Shown piece after piece: positions 55,101 to 64,000 of a DNA stretch of 64,000 nucleotides. Position numbers and translations under genes: made by a program. The stretch lies in assembly GCF_009664835.1 (NCBI RefSeq), contig NZ_CP045929.1:3782001-3846000 (forward strand). The letters run 5' to 3'. Each line of letters opens with the position of its first letter. Position 1 is the first letter of the stretch. This DNA comes from Allosaccharopolyspora coralli (GTDB lineage Bacteria; Actinomycetota; Actinomycetes; Mycobacteriales; Pseudonocardiaceae). The notes beneath the pieces are model-generated. The model was not told where the DNA came from, ran no database searches, and saw only the letters and a program-made list of their open reading frames with translations.

Positions 55101-57380
55101 GTGACCATTGGATCGACCGTGCTCGGATACCCCCGGATCGGCCCGCGCCGCGAACTCAAGCGCGCGTTGGAGAGCTACTGGGCCGACCGCTCGAGCGAGT
55201 CGGAACTGCGTGAGGTCGCGAAGACGCTGCGCACCGACTCGTTGCGGGAGTTGCGCGACGCCGGGCTGAACACGATCCCGGGAAGTTTCTCCTACTACGA
55301 CCAGGTCCTCGATGCCGCCGTCGTGTTCGGCGCGGTACCGCAGCGCTACCGGGACCTCGGCTTGAACCCGCTGGACACGTACTTCGCGATGGCGCGCGGC
55401 GTGGCCTCGACCGCACCGTGGGAGATGACGAAGTGGTTCGACACGAACTACCACTACCTCGTCCCGGAGATCGGGCCGGAGACGTCGTTCGCGCTCACCG
55501 ACCGCACGCCACTGGAGCACTACCGGGAAGCCGCGGAACTCGGCGTCACCACTCGGCCGGTGCTGGTGGGGCCGGTGACGTTCCTGCTGCTGTCGAAGGC
55601 CTCGGAGCAGGCGGGTGAGCGGTTCCGGCCGCTGGAGCGGTTGGATGACCTCGTCACCGAGTACGCGACGCTACTCGGCGAGCTGCATCGGGCCGGTGTC
55701 GAGTGGGTCCAGCTCGACGAACCGGCGCTGTCCGCCGACCGCACGCAGACGGAACTGGAGCAGTTCCGTGCCGCCTACCGGAAGCTGGGTGCGCTGACCG
55801 AACGTCCGAAGATCTTCGTGCCGACCTACTTCGGACCGGTCGGTGAGGCACTGTCCGCACTCGCGTCGGCGCCGGTGGAGGGAGTCGGGGTCGATCTCGT
55901 CGCCGGACAGTCCACTGCCGACTCACTCGCGACCGCGACGGAGCTGCGGGACAAAACCCTGGTCGCCGGGGTCGTCGACGGCCGCAACGTGTGGCGCACC
56001 GACCTCGACGCGGCTCTGGGCACGGCGGCCACACTGCTCGGTTCCGCAGCCGAAGTCGCGGTGAGCACCTCGTGCTCGCTGCTGCACGTGCCCTACGACC
56101 TGGAGCTGGAGACGTCGCTGGACCCGCAGGTCGCCTCCTGGCTGGCGTTCGCGAAACAGAAGGTCGCCGAGGTCGTCACGGTCGAGACCGCGCTCCGCGA
56201 CGGTCGCGAGGCGGTGTCGGCAGAGCTGGACCACGCTCGGAAGGCCGTGGAAGACCGGAAGAACTCACCGCGCCTGCGCGACGACACGGTCCGCTCCCGG
56301 ACGGGCTCGCTCACCGAGTCGGACGTGCGACGGTCCGCCTACGAGACACGGCGCACGGCTCAGCAGAACGCGTTGAAGCTACCGGTGCTGCCGACCACCA
56401 CGATCGGGTCCTTCCCGCAGACCAGCGAGGTCCGCAAGGCACGCGCCGCGCTGCGCAACGGCACTATCGCGGCTGCCGACTACCGTCAGCGCATGCTCGA
56501 CGAGATCGAACGGGTGATCACGCTCCAGGAGGACCTGGGACTGGACGTGCTGGTGCACGGCGAGCCGGAACGCAACGACATGGTGCAGTACTTCTCCGAG
56601 TACCTCGCCGGGTTCGCTTCCACCGACAACGGGTGGGTGCAGTCGTACGGGTCGCGCTGCGTGCGACCGCCGATCCTGTTCGGCGACGTGTCGCGGCCGA
56701 ATTCCATGACCGTGGAATGGGCGAGGGCGGCCCAGAAGTTCACCGCCAAGCCGGTCAAGGGCATGCTCACCGGCCCGGTGACGATCCTGGCGTGGTCGTT
56801 CGTCCGCGACGACCAGCCACTCGCCGACACCGCCGCGCAGGTGGGTCTGGCCATCCGGGACGAGGTCTCGGACCTGGAATCCGCAGGGATCGGCGTGGTC
56901 CAGGTCGACGAGCCGGCACTGCGGGAACTGCTGCCGCTGCGTGCCTCGCAACGTCCGGAGTACCTGAAGTGGGCGGTGGACTCGTTCCGCCTGTCGACGG
57001 CCGGCGCGAGCGACGCGACACAGATCCACACGCATCTGTGCTACTCGGAGTTCGGTGACGTCATCGACGCGATCGTGTCGCTCGACGCGGACGTGACGAG
57101 CATCGAGGCTGCCCGATCCCGGATGGAAGTCCTCGACGATCTCAACGCGGTCGGGTTCGGCCGCGGAGTCGGTCCCGGGGTCTACGACATCCACTCGCCG
57201 CGGGTTCCGGAGATCGACGAGGTGCAGCGGTTGCTGCGCGACGCGCTCGCCTCGGTGCCGGCGGATCGGATCTGGGTGAATCCGGACTGTGGCCTCAAGA
57301 CCCGTGGCTACGCGGAGGTCGAGCCTGCGCTGCGCCACATGGTCGAGGCGACGAAGCAGGTCAGGAAGTCCCTGGAGTGA
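55101..57380 (+). CDS. metE: Cobalamin-independent methionine synthase
   Basis: Transfers methyl from 5-methyltetrahydropteroyltriglutamate to homocysteine. 759 aa with two TIM barrels: the N-terminal one begins [20 protein letters not shown]; the C-terminal catalytic one has [26 protein letters not shown], the zinc ligands in [12 protein letters not shown] and the last zinc Cys in [14 protein letters not shown] at 55101 with GGAGAG upstream; the frame is open upstream through the riboswitch by chance. Controlled by the B12 riboswitch. Confidence 0.97.
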   Translation: MTIGSTVLGYPRIGPRRELKRALESYWADRSSESELREVAKTLRTDSLRELRDAGLNTIPGSFSYYDQVLDAAVVFGAVPQRYRDLGLNPLDTYFAMARGVASTAPWEMTKWFDTNYHYLVPEIGPETSFALTDRTPLEHYREAAELGVTTRPVLVGPVTFLLLSKASEQAGERFRPLERLDDLVTEYATLLGELHRAGVEWVQLDEPALSADRTQTELEQFRAAYRKLGALTERPKIFVPTYFGPVGEALSALASAPVEGVGVDLVAGQSTADSLATATELRDKTLVAGVVDGRNVWRTDLDAALGTAATLLGSAAEVAVSTSCSLLHVPYDLELETSLDPQVASWLAFAKQKVAEVVTVETALRDGREAVSAELDHARKAVEDRKNSPRLRDDTVRSRTGSLTESDVRRSAYETRRTAQQNALKLPVLPTTTIGSFPQTSEVRKARAALRNGTIAAADYRQRMLDEIERVITLQEDLGLDVLVHGEPERNDMVQYFSEYLAGFASTDNGWVQSYGSRCVRPPILFGDVSRPNSMTVEWARAAQKFTAKPVKGMLTGPVTILAWSFVRDDQPLADTAAQVGLAIRDEVSDLESAGIGVVQVDEPALRELLPLRASQRPEYLKWAVDSFRLSTAGASDATQIHTHLCYSEFGDVIDAIVSLDADVTSIEAARSRMEVLDDLNAVGFGRGVGPGVYDIHSPRVPEIDEVQRLLRDALASVPADRIWVNPDCGLKTRGYAEVEPALRHMVEATKQVRKSLE

Positions 57381-57386
57381 CCTGAC

Positions 57387-57451
57387 CGGGTCGGCGAGCG
57401 ACCCGGCCCGTCGCCGAGTCGCGGCGTCTTCCCACCTCGCGCCGCGACTCG
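57387..57451. terminator. Two hairpins behind metE
   Basis: CCGGGTCG.../CGACCCGG at about 57387-57406 and a longer stem CGAGTCGCGGCG/CGCCGCGACTCG (57415-57451). Neither has a T-run. Confidence 0.65.
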
Positions 57452-57482
57452 CTCCGCCCCGGCTGCCTTACCGGGGCGACGG

Positions 57483-57536
57483 TGACAGTAAGGGAACATT
57501 CCTGTCACCAGTGCGCGGAAAGTTCCCTTACTGTCA
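57483..57536. repeat. Family-B inverted repeat
   Basis: The cleanest copy: TGACAGTAAGGGAAC pairs with GTTCCCTTACTGTCA. It lies between metE and the next gene, so metE is flanked by this family on both sides. Confidence 0.88.
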
Positions 57537-57682
57537 CGCGCGGGCCGCCCGTGCTGCTCGGCGGCAGCGTGCGGGCGGCTCGCGCTCGGTGCACGGGCAG
57601 CGGTCGCTGAGGCGCGTTGCTGGGTCGTTTGTCGCCGAAAGCTGCCGTGGAGGTTCGGGCGATCCCGTAGGCTCCTGGGCTC

Positions 57683-58840
57683 GTGCGAACACTGCGTGTG
57701 CTGACGTCGAGGCCGTGGCTGTCGGCGACCGTGCTGGGCCTGATCGCCGTAGCGATCGTCGAGACCTTCTCCGGGGGCGGCTTCGGCGGCTTCGTGTTCG
57801 GGGCGCTCGGCGCCCTGGTCGGCGTGATCACCCTCCCGATGGTCACCCAGTCGGGGCTGCTGATCGGCTCGGCGGTGTTCGGTCTGCGGGTGCGTCACGT
57901 CGAGCTCGGTGCGATGCGCGGCCTCGTGTCCTGGACCTGGCGTCGCACGACATTCACCGTCCGAGCGCTGCCCGTGGTGCTGGCCTCCGAGATCGGCCCC
58001 TGGCGTTCCCCGGTGATCTTGCGGTGCTGGCTGGCGGGCCTGACCTCGGCGCTCGCGGGCATCGCCTCCGTCGTCAGCGTGTGGTTGCTCACCGACGGTT
58101 CGTTCTGGAGAGGTGTGCTCGTCGCCGCGACACCCTTGATGATCTCGAAACTGTGGCCGCGCCGCGCGCCGCTGACGACCTCGACGGGCTGGCTGCTGTT
58201 CGGGCTGCCCCGCATGCCCGAGCCGAAGCGGACCGAGTTCTGCGCGGGCCCGTACGCGGCGCAGAGTTACGAGTTGCTCAAGTCCGGCGATGTCGACGCC
58301 GCACAAGCCGTGGTGGACGAGTTGTCGGCCGCGCATCCGGACTTGAACACCACGAACTCGTGCCAGGTGACGATGCTGGAGGCACGCGGCGAGTACGCGC
58401 AGGCCGTGGCACTGCTGTTGGGCCACATGTCGACACACGACATCCCGCCGAGGGAGCTGTCGTACACGCTCGCCGGGCTCGCGGGTCTCGGCCTGACGGC
58501 GGTCGAGTCCGGTCAGGCCGATGCCGAGACGCTGCTGCCGATCTCGCGGAAAGCGCTCACCGACGCCATCGCACTCGGCTACCCGGAGTTCAAGCTCGGC
58601 GGCACCCGGGCGCTGCTGGCACTGCTCGACGACGAGCCCGAGCAGGCGATCGAACTCGCCGAAACCAGCGCGGACCATGCGACCAGCCCGATGTCGCGCG
58701 CCGACGATCACGTGACGGTGGCACGCGCACACATGGCTCTGCGCGACAATGCTTCCGCTCGCCTCGCGCTGGACAAGGCCGAGGCTTGCGCCGACTGGTG
58801 GCCGCGCGTTCGCGCGACGCGGCAGCGCCTGTCGGTCTGA
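57683..58840 (+). CDS. Membrane protein with TPR-like C-terminal half
   Basis: 385 aa, not recognised. The N-terminal 170 residues have about four hydrophobic segments (LSATVLGLIAVAIVETF, FVFGALGALVGVITLPMV, and two near 115-155). The C-terminal half is helical with repeating Ala/Leu patterns (LLKSGDVDAAQAVVDELSAA, RGEYAQAVALLLGHM, DEPEQAIELAETSA), like TPR scaffolds. A role in a membrane complex is possible but not shown. GTG start; TAGGCT lies 9 nt upstream. The stop codon abuts a family-E element. Confidence 0.78.
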   Translation: MRTLRVLTSRPWLSATVLGLIAVAIVETFSGGGFGGFVFGALGALVGVITLPMVTQSGLLIGSAVFGLRVRHVELGAMRGLVSWTWRRTTFTVRALPVVLASEIGPWRSPVILRCWLAGLTSALAGIASVVSVWLLTDGSFWRGVLVAATPLMISKLWPRRAPLTTSTGWLLFGLPRMPEPKRTEFCAGPYAAQSYELLKSGDVDAAQAVVDELSAAHPDLNTTNSCQVTMLEARGEYAQAVALLLGHMSTHDIPPRELSYTLAGLAGLGLTAVESGQADAETLLPISRKALTDAIALGYPEFKLGGTRALLALLDDEPEQAIELAETSADHATSPMSRADDHVTVARAHMALRDNASARLALDKAEACADWWPRVRATRQRLSV

Positions 58841-59055
58841 CAGTGCGTCTGGGATCTGCCATTGGTGCCTCGTAGGGCACGACGCCTCAGTCGCGATCAG
58901 CCCCGGCACGGCGAGACGCTCCGGCGTTCGGAGTGCGTGCCTCGCAAGGCAGGGGTTGTCGCCGCGTCAACGTGGTACTCAAGAGGACCCCAACACCGCG
59001 AGGTGCGAACTCAGGCGACGACACTGGACCACCTACCCCCAGATGCCCTCTGAGC
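58841..59055. repeat. Family-E element, diverged full copy (215 bp)
   Basis: It fills the gap between two convergent stop codons exactly. The ends (CAGTGCGTCTGGGATCTGCC and CCCCCAGATGCCCTCTGAG) and the loop GTGGTACTCAAGAGGACCCC are shared with 9999-10214; the stems differ in sequence but still pair. Confidence 0.8.
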
Positions 59056-60012
59056 TCAGCGCAACCCCTCCGTCAGCCGGTTCGCGGTGGCACGGAGCTG
59101 CTCCGCGACGGCCTCCGAACAGTCCACCGTGTACGGCGCGTCGAGTGCGACGAGATCCTGCACCACGGTGTCGATCCGATCGGAACCGAGGTGCACCCGG
59201 CACAGGTCGTCCCCGAGCCTTTCGATCCGGCCAGGCAACGGGGCGAGCAGTCGCCCCGACACCGACTCTGCCGACGCCTGCACTGTCGCGGTGAGTGCGT
59301 AGCGGTAGGGCGCACTCGCGAGCGACCTCGCGACGTACTCGGCGAGATCCGGCGCAGGTGGAGGGCGAGGCGTGAACCTCCGGCGTGTCGTCGCGAGTCC
59401 GTGCACACGGTCGAGCCGGAACGTGCGCCAGTCTTCCCGCGCGAGGTCGAATGCGACGAGATACCAGAGGCCGCGCACGGTGACCAGGCCCTGCGGCTCG
59501 ACCCGGCGTGAGGTCGCGGCACCGTCCCGCGCGCGGTGCTCGAAGGTCACCGACTCGTGGTCCCGGCACGCGGCGGCAACGACCGTCAGTAGCTCCGGGT
59601 CGGTGTCCGGCGCGTCCGTGCGCACGCCCGTCACCGCAGTCGTCGCGTCCGCGAGCGCCGCGACCTGCTGCCGCAGGCGTTTCGGCAGGACCTGTTCGAG
59701 TTTCGCAAGGGCGCGCAAGGCGATCTCACCGATACCGGACACGCGGCTGCTCGCGGCCGTCCGCAGCGCCACGGCCGCCGCGACTGCTTCGTCGTCGTCG
59801 AGCAGTAACGGCGGCAGCGCCGTTCCGGCCCCCATCCGGTAGCCGCCGACCGCGCCGCGCGTTCCCGTCACCGGGTATCCGAGTTCCCGCAGCCGGTCGA
59901 CGTCGCGGCGCACCGTCCGTTCCGTGACGTCCAGTCGTTCCGCGAGTTCGGCCCCGGACCAGTCACGACGGCTCTGCAGCAACGACAGCAGGCGCAGCAT
60001 CCGGGAAGGCAT
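59056..60012 (-). CDS. WYL-domain transcriptional regulator
   Basis: 318 aa. The N-terminal winged helix (MLRLLSLLQSRRDWSGAELAERLDVTERTVRRDVDRL) is followed by YPVTGTRGAVGGYRMGAGTALPPLLLDDDEA and a WYL domain (VTVRGLWYLVAFDLAREDWRTFRLDRV) that binds a ligand. The ATG at 60012 is chosen; a GTG 9 bases upstream is possible. Divergent from the flavin oxidase gene, with a palindrome between them that is likely its operator. Confidence 0.92.
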   Translation of the reverse strand: MPSRMLRLLSLLQSRRDWSGAELAERLDVTERTVRRDVDRLRELGYPVTGTRGAVGGYRMGAGTALPPLLLDDDEAVAAAVALRTAASSRVSGIGEIALRALAKLEQVLPKRLRQQVAALADATTAVTGVRTDAPDTDPELLTVVAAACRDHESVTFEHRARDGAATSRRVEPQGLVTVRGLWYLVAFDLAREDWRTFRLDRVHGLATTRRRFTPRPPPAPDLAEYVARSLASAPYRYALTATVQASAESVSGRLLAPLPGRIERLGDDLCRVHLGSDRIDTVVQDLVALDAPYTVDCSEAVAEQLRATANRLTEGLR

Positions 60013-60041
60013 GTTCCGCACCCGAACAGCGTCGCACCTGC

Positions 60042-60062
60042 TCCGGACATTTCCTGTCCGGA
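60042..60062. promoter_or_regulatory. Palindromic operator between WYL regulator and oxidase
   Basis: TCCGGACA-TTTCC-TGTCCGGA with 8-bp perfect arms, 30 bases from the regulator start. TAGCGT at 60071-60076 is a likely -10 box of the oxidase, which puts the palindrome over its -35 region. Confidence 0.7.
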
Positions 60063-60112
60063 ATGGCTCGTAGCGTTCACCGGTGTCCCACAACGACCCC
60101 GAGGAAGGCGCT

Positions 60113-61432
60113 ATGACCAGCACAGACTTCACCCCGAAAGAGCTGCCGACGACCGACGACACCACCGGATACCAGACCGCGGTGCATCCTCGGCCCGACC
60201 TGGTCGTCGAGGCCTCGAACTCGTCCCACGTCGTGAACGCCGTCGACCACGCGCTGACTCGCGGCTTGTCGGTGTCCGTGCTCGACACCGGCCACGGTTC
60301 CGGCGACGTCGGTGGTGATCCCGGCGTGCTCGTCAGGACCCGGCACATGAACGGCGTGGCCGTCGATCCCAGCTCCCGGACCGCCTGGGTCGAGGCGGGC
60401 GCGCGGTGGCGGCAGGTGATCGACGCAGCCGCGCCGCACGGTCTGGCGCCGCTGTCCGGCAGCTCCCCGGAGGTGGGCGCGGTCGGCTACAGCCTCGGCG
60501 GCGGGATCGGGCTGCTCGCCCGCAAGTACGGCTACGCCGCCGACCACGTCCTGGGTATCGACATCGTCGACGCGCGGGCCCAGCACCTCCGAGTGACCGC
60601 GGAGTCCGAACCGGAGCTGTTCTGGGCGCTGCGGGGCGGCGGGGCACCGTTCGGCATCGTGACCGGCATGCGGATCAGGCTGTTCCCGGTGAGCACGCTG
60701 CACGCAGGCGCCCTGTTCTTCGACGCCCGAGACGCCGGTGTGCTCGCCCGCTACCTCGACTGGACACGCGAGCTGCCGGACGAGATGACCACCTCTGCCA
60801 CCCTCATCCCGTTCCCCGACCTGCCGACCGTGCCCGAACCACTCCGCGGGCGCCGGTGCCTGCACGTCGCGCTCGCACACTGCGGGACGAGGAACGAGGC
60901 CGACGACCTGCTCGCGTCGCTGCGGCGAATCGGGCCGCTGCTGCTCGACACCGTCGAGGACATGCCGTTCACCGAGTCGGGCAAGATCCACAACGACCCG
61001 ACGGAACCCAGCGCCACACTCGGCTCCGCACTGATGCTCGACGACCTCGACGAGACGACAGTGCACACCGTGGCGGACCTGACCGGTCCGGAGGCTCCGG
61101 GGACGCACATCGTCGGAGTGCGGCACCTCGGTGGCGCACTGACGACGCCGCAGGGCGCGCCCAACGCCGTCTCCCATCGCCGGGCGCGCTACGTACTCGG
61201 AGTACTGTCGCCGATCTTCGACGCCGAACCCGACACACTGCGCGGTGTGCAGAACCGTGTCGCCGACGCGGTCGCGTCGTGGACCGTCGGGCACAACCTC
61301 AACTTCGACTTCGGGCCGCGCTCCTCGCCTGTTGACCGGTTCCACTCCCCCGGCACGCTCGCCGAACTTCGCAACCTCAAGGCGAAACACGACCCGCACA
61401 ACCTGTTTCGGCACACCCGCAGCCTCGGTTGA
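60113..61432 (+). CDS. FAD-linked oxidase (BBE/berberine-bridge type)
   Basis: About 439 aa. The FAD_binding_4 domain is visible in LSVSVLDTGHGSGDVGGDPG (the usual His is in GHGSG) and AWVEAGARWRQVIDAAAPHGLAPLSG, with GYSLGGGIGLLARKYG. The C-terminal BBE segment (AVASWTVGHNLNFDF...LAELRNLKAKHDPHNLFR) ends the protein. Such enzymes oxidise sugars, alcohols or secondary metabolites. The ATG at 60113 has GAGGAAGG upstream; a leaderless GTG at 60083 is an alternative. Probably controlled by the divergent WYL protein. Confidence 0.87.
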   Translation: MTSTDFTPKELPTTDDTTGYQTAVHPRPDLVVEASNSSHVVNAVDHALTRGLSVSVLDTGHGSGDVGGDPGVLVRTRHMNGVAVDPSSRTAWVEAGARWRQVIDAAAPHGLAPLSGSSPEVGAVGYSLGGGIGLLARKYGYAADHVLGIDIVDARAQHLRVTAESEPELFWALRGGGAPFGIVTGMRIRLFPVSTLHAGALFFDARDAGVLARYLDWTRELPDEMTTSATLIPFPDLPTVPEPLRGRRCLHVALAHCGTRNEADDLLASLRRIGPLLLDTVEDMPFTESGKIHNDPTEPSATLGSALMLDDLDETTVHTVADLTGPEAPGTHIVGVRHLGGALTTPQGAPNAVSHRRARYVLGVLSPIFDAEPDTLRGVQNRVADAVASWTVGHNLNFDFGPRSSPVDRFHSPGTLAELRNLKAKHDPHNLFRHTRSLG

Positions 61433-61437
61433 GCGAC

Positions 61438-61477
61438 GGCTGAGCCGCACGGACTCGCGGCTCCGTGCGGCTCAGCC
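61438..61477. terminator. Bidirectional hairpin between oxidase and glgP
   Basis: Perfect 16-bp arms (GGCTGAGCCGCACGGA and its complement) with an 8-base loop. The right arm contains the stop codon of glgP. Confidence 0.8.
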
Positions 61478-64000
61478 GGCGAGGACGACGCGGCCGAGTT
61501 CGGCCCGGCCGGACAGCAGCGGGTGCCGAGGCAGGACGCGGACGGTGTATCCGGCGGGGCCGGCGTGCGGCAGCGTCACGGACGCGACGTAGCGGCGGCT
61601 CTCGTCGCGGCGCATCGGCTGCGTGACGACGTCGTGCAGCTCGTCGTCGTCATCGACCCTGCCCACGACCACCTCGACGTCCACATCGGACTCGTCGAGG
61701 CCCGCCAACTCCACCCGAGCGCGCACCGTCACCGCACTGCCCAGCAGCGGAGTGGGACCTTCGACGGCCAGCTCGCTGTCCTCAACCCGCACCCCGGGCC
61801 ACGCGGCCACGACCCGCGCGACGTACTCGGCGAGTTCCTTGGCGCCGCGGTAGCCGTCCTCCGAGACCGCCTTCGCCGACAACGCGGCCGGTGTGTAGTG
61901 GTGATCGACGTACTCCCGCACCATCCGCGAGGACTGCACCCGCGGCCCCAGCGACGCGAGTGTGTTCCGCACCATCGACATCCACTTCGCGGGCACGCCG
62001 TCGGTGTGCCGCTCGTAGAACGCGGGCACCACCTGCCCGGCCACCAGGTCGTAGAGCGCGGCGGCTTCGAGCGCGTCGCGTCGCGCCGGATCCGACACGC
62101 CGTTCGCGGTGGGGATGGACCATCCGTTGTGGTCGTCGTGCATCTCGTCCCACCATCCGTCCCGCACCGACAGGTTCAACCCTCCGTTGAGCGCCGACTT
62201 CATGCCGGAGGTGCCGCAGGCCTCCAGCGGGCGCACGGGGTTGTTCAACCACACATCGCAGCCGGAGTAGAGGTACCGGGCGAGAGCCATGTCGTAACCC
62301 GGCAGGAACACGATGCGATGCCGTACCTCCGGGTCGTCGGCGAACTGCACGATCTTCTGAATCATCGCCTTGCCGCCCTCGTCGGCGGGATGCGACTTGC
62401 CGGCAACGACGAGCTGCACCGGACGCTGCGGATCGAGCAACAGTCGCTTCAACCGCTCCGGCTCGCGCAGCATCAACGTGAGCCGCTTGTAGGTCGGCAC
62501 CCGGCGGGCGAACCCGATCGTGAGCACGTCCGGGTCGAGGACGGAGTCGCACCAGCCGAGTTCGAGCTCCGAAGCCCCCCGTTCCAGCCACGCGCTGCGC
62601 AGCCGCCTGCGGACCTCGTCGACGAGCCGTTGCCGCAGCGAGCACCGCAGTTCCCACAGCAGCGAGTCGCTGACCGGTTCCATCCCGCGCAACCCCACAC
62701 CGCTGTCCATTTCGGACTCGCCGAGCAGCTTGCCGAGTTCCCGCGCCGACCACGTCGGCCCGTGCACGCCGTTGGTGACCGACGAGATCGGAATCTCCTC
62801 GGTGCCGAACCCCGGCCACAGTCCGGAGAACATGGAGCGAATGACCTTGCCGTGCAGCTCGGAGACCCCGTTGGCGCGTTGAGCCAGCCGCAACCCCATG
62901 TGGGCCATGTTGAACTTGGCACCGTCGTCATCGGCTCCCAGCTCCAGGACCCGCTCCGTCGGCACTCCCGGCAGCAGCGGTTCCGACGCACGATCGTCGA
63001 AGTAGTGCCGCACCAACTGCACCGGGAACCGGTCGATGCCCGCACGCACCGGGGTGTGCGTGGTGAACACGGTGCCCGCCCGCACCGCAGCCAGCGCTTC
63101 CTCGAACCGCAGACCGGGATCGTTCAGCAGCTCGCGCACCCGCTCGAGTCCCAGGTACCCGGCGTGCCCCTCGTTGGTGTGAAACACCTCCGGCTGAGGG
63201 TGACCAGTAAGCGCGCAGTACGCACGGACGGCCCGCATTCCGCCTACTCCGGCGAGGATCTCTTGCCGGATCCGGTGATCGGCATCCCCGCCGTAGAGAC
63301 GGTCGGTGACGCCGCGCAGTGTCTCCTCGTTGTCCGGCACGTCCGAGTCGAGCAGCAGCAACGGGACCCTGCCGACCTGCGCCTTCCACACCCGCGCGCG
63401 CAACATGCGCCCGGCGGGCATCGCGACCCGCACGATCACCGGACGGTCGGTGTCGTCGGTGAGCAGTTCGAGCGGCAACGCGCGGGGATCGAGCACCGGG
63501 TAGTGCTCCTCCTGCCAGCCCTCGGGGGACAGCGACTGCCGGAAGTAACCCGAGCGGTACAGCAGGCCGACGCCGATCAGCGGCAGTCCCAGATCCGACG
63601 CGGACTTCAGGTGGTCGCCTGCGAGCACCCCCAGCCCGCCCGAGTAGTTCGGCAGCGCATCGGTGAGCCCGAACTCCATCGAGAAGTACGCGATCGAGGA
63701 CGGCAACGTGCCGCCCTCGTCCTGGCGCTGCTGATACCAGCGCGGCACCGTCAGGTAGCGGCGCAGGTCGTCGTCGACCGCGCGTGTGCGGGCCAGGAAC
63801 TCCTCGTCGCGCGCGAGCGTGCTCAACCGATCGGCGGGCACGCGCGCGAGCAGCTTCAACGGGTCGCCTGCGACCTCCGACCAGAGGTTCTTGTCGATCG
63901 CGGCGAACAGGTCTTGCGTCGGCGGGTGCCAGCTCCAACGCAGGTTGGTCGCCAACGTGCCCAACGCCTGCAAGGGCTCGGGCAGGTGCGCGCGGACGGT
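61472..64000 (-). CDS. glgP: Alpha-glucan phosphorylase, 5' end beyond window
   Basis: GT35 phosphorylase of the short bacterial type that releases glucose 1-phosphate from glycogen or maltodextrin. The PLP lysine is in GTSGMKSALNGGLNLSV, preceded by NNPVRPLEACG; YFSMEFGLTDALPNYSGGLGVLAGDH and FHTNEGHAGYLGLER are typical. The first residues seen belong to the DUF3417 N-terminal domain. About 843 codons are present and the frame is open at base 64000. It converges with the flavin oxidase. Confidence 0.94.
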   Translation of the reverse strand, partial: TVRAHLPEPLQALGTLATNLRWSWHPPTQDLFAAIDKNLWSEVAGDPLKLLARVPADRLSTLARDEEFLARTRAVDDDLRRYLTVPRWYQQRQDEGGTLPSSIAYFSMEFGLTDALPNYSGGLGVLAGDHLKSASDLGLPLIGVGLLYRSGYFRQSLSPEGWQEEHYPVLDPRALPLELLTDDTDRPVIVRVAMPAGRMLRARVWKAQVGRVPLLLLDSDVPDNEETLRGVTDRLYGGDADHRIRQEILAGVGGMRAVRAYCALTGHPQPEVFHTNEGHAGYLGLERVRELLNDPGLRFEEALAAVRAGTVFTTHTPVRAGIDRFPVQLVRHYFDDRASEPLLPGVPTERVLELGADDDGAKFNMAHMGLRLAQRANGVSELHGKVIRSMFSGLWPGFGTEEIPISSVTNGVHGPTWSARELGKLLGESEMDSGVGLRGMEPVSDSLLWELRCSLRQRLVDEVRRRLRSAWLERGASELELGWCDSVLDPDVLTIGFARRVPTYKRLTLMLREPERLKRLLLDPQRPVQLVVAGKSHPADEGGKAMIQKIVQFADDPEVRHRIVFLPGYDMALARYLYSGCDVWLNNPVRPLEACGTSGMKSALNGGLNLSVRDGWWDEMHDDHNGWSIPTANGVSDPARRDALEAAALYDLVAGQVVPAFYERHTDGVPAKWMSMVRNTLASLGPRVQSSRMVREYVDHHYTPAALSAKAVSEDGYRGAKELAEYVARVVAAWPGVRVEDSELAVEGPTPLLGSAVTVRARVELAGLDESDVDVEVVVGRVDDDDELHDVVTQPMRRDESRRYVASVTLPHAGPAGYTVRVLPRHPLLSGRAELGRVVLAG

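Noticed and set aside
57308-58909. 533-codon frame opposite the TPR-like gene
   Set aside because: Crosses the metE 3' end, a family-B repeat and part of a family-E element; rich in Arg, Gln and His with no motif.

Overview
The window is high-GC actinobacterial DNA, most likely from the family Pseudonocardiaceae (Saccharomonospora or Amycolatopsis-like). This rests on codon use, frequent GTG starts, DUF397 and WYL regulators, and a gene order close to the Mycobacterium tuberculosis Rv2992c-Rv3041c region as I remember it: gltX, FAH-family, leuB, serA, ilvC, ilvN, ilvB, Cfp6-like, DoxX, LppZ-like, gatB, gatA, gatC, ACT protein, ligA, MetE-like, mnmA, iscS, acyltransferases, etfA, etfB, then a THUMP-like protein, methyltransferase, enoyl-CoA hydratase and ABC ATPase. 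The genus is an inference.

Layout. 1-4.4 kb: HAD hydrolase (cut by the window edge), gltX, a flavin monooxygenase behind a palindromic operator, and a FAH-family enzyme. 4.5-17.1 kb: branched-chain amino acid and serine synthesis (cimA, leuB, serA, ilvBNC, ilvD). Two attenuator leader peptides are visible: one with three Ile codons before cimA, and one rich in Leu/Val/Ile before ilvB. 17.1-22.5 kb: DoxX protein, hydrolase, lipoprotein dehydrogenase, and an mce gene split by a fresh IS5-family insertion. 22.7-31.6 kb: the gatC-gatA-orf64-gatB operon, ACT protein, vapBC, GNAT, ligA. 31.7-43.2 kb: two MetE-like enzymes, hydrolases, an MFS-iscS-mnmA operon, a lipid acyltransferase pair, rnhA and a flavoprotein. 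43.3-54.3 kb: etfBA, degV, hrpA, a modification-enzyme pair, enoyl-CoA hydratase, ABC ATPase. 54.4-64 kb: metE under a cobalamin riboswitch, a membrane/TPR-like protein, a WYL regulator divergent from a flavin oxidase, and alpha-glucan phosphorylase (cut by the window edge).

How the genes work together. cimA, leuB, ilvBNC and ilvD supply isoleucine, valine and leucine, and the two leaders sense the end products. serA supplies serine. metE supplies methionine when B12 is scarce. iscS and mnmA cooperate in tRNA 2-thiouridylation. GatCAB and GltX handle Glu/Gln tRNA charging. EtfBA and the enoyl-CoA hydratase belong to acyl-CoA oxidation.

The most unusual content is intergenic. At least six families of dispersed palindromic repeats fill nearly every gap. 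Family A (with a 10-module array at 41.3-41.6 kb) and family B sit mainly upstream of genes. Families C, E and F abut stop codons. Family D occurs twice. Many genes also have a -10-like box only 6-9 nt before the start codon, which suggests leaderless transcripts.
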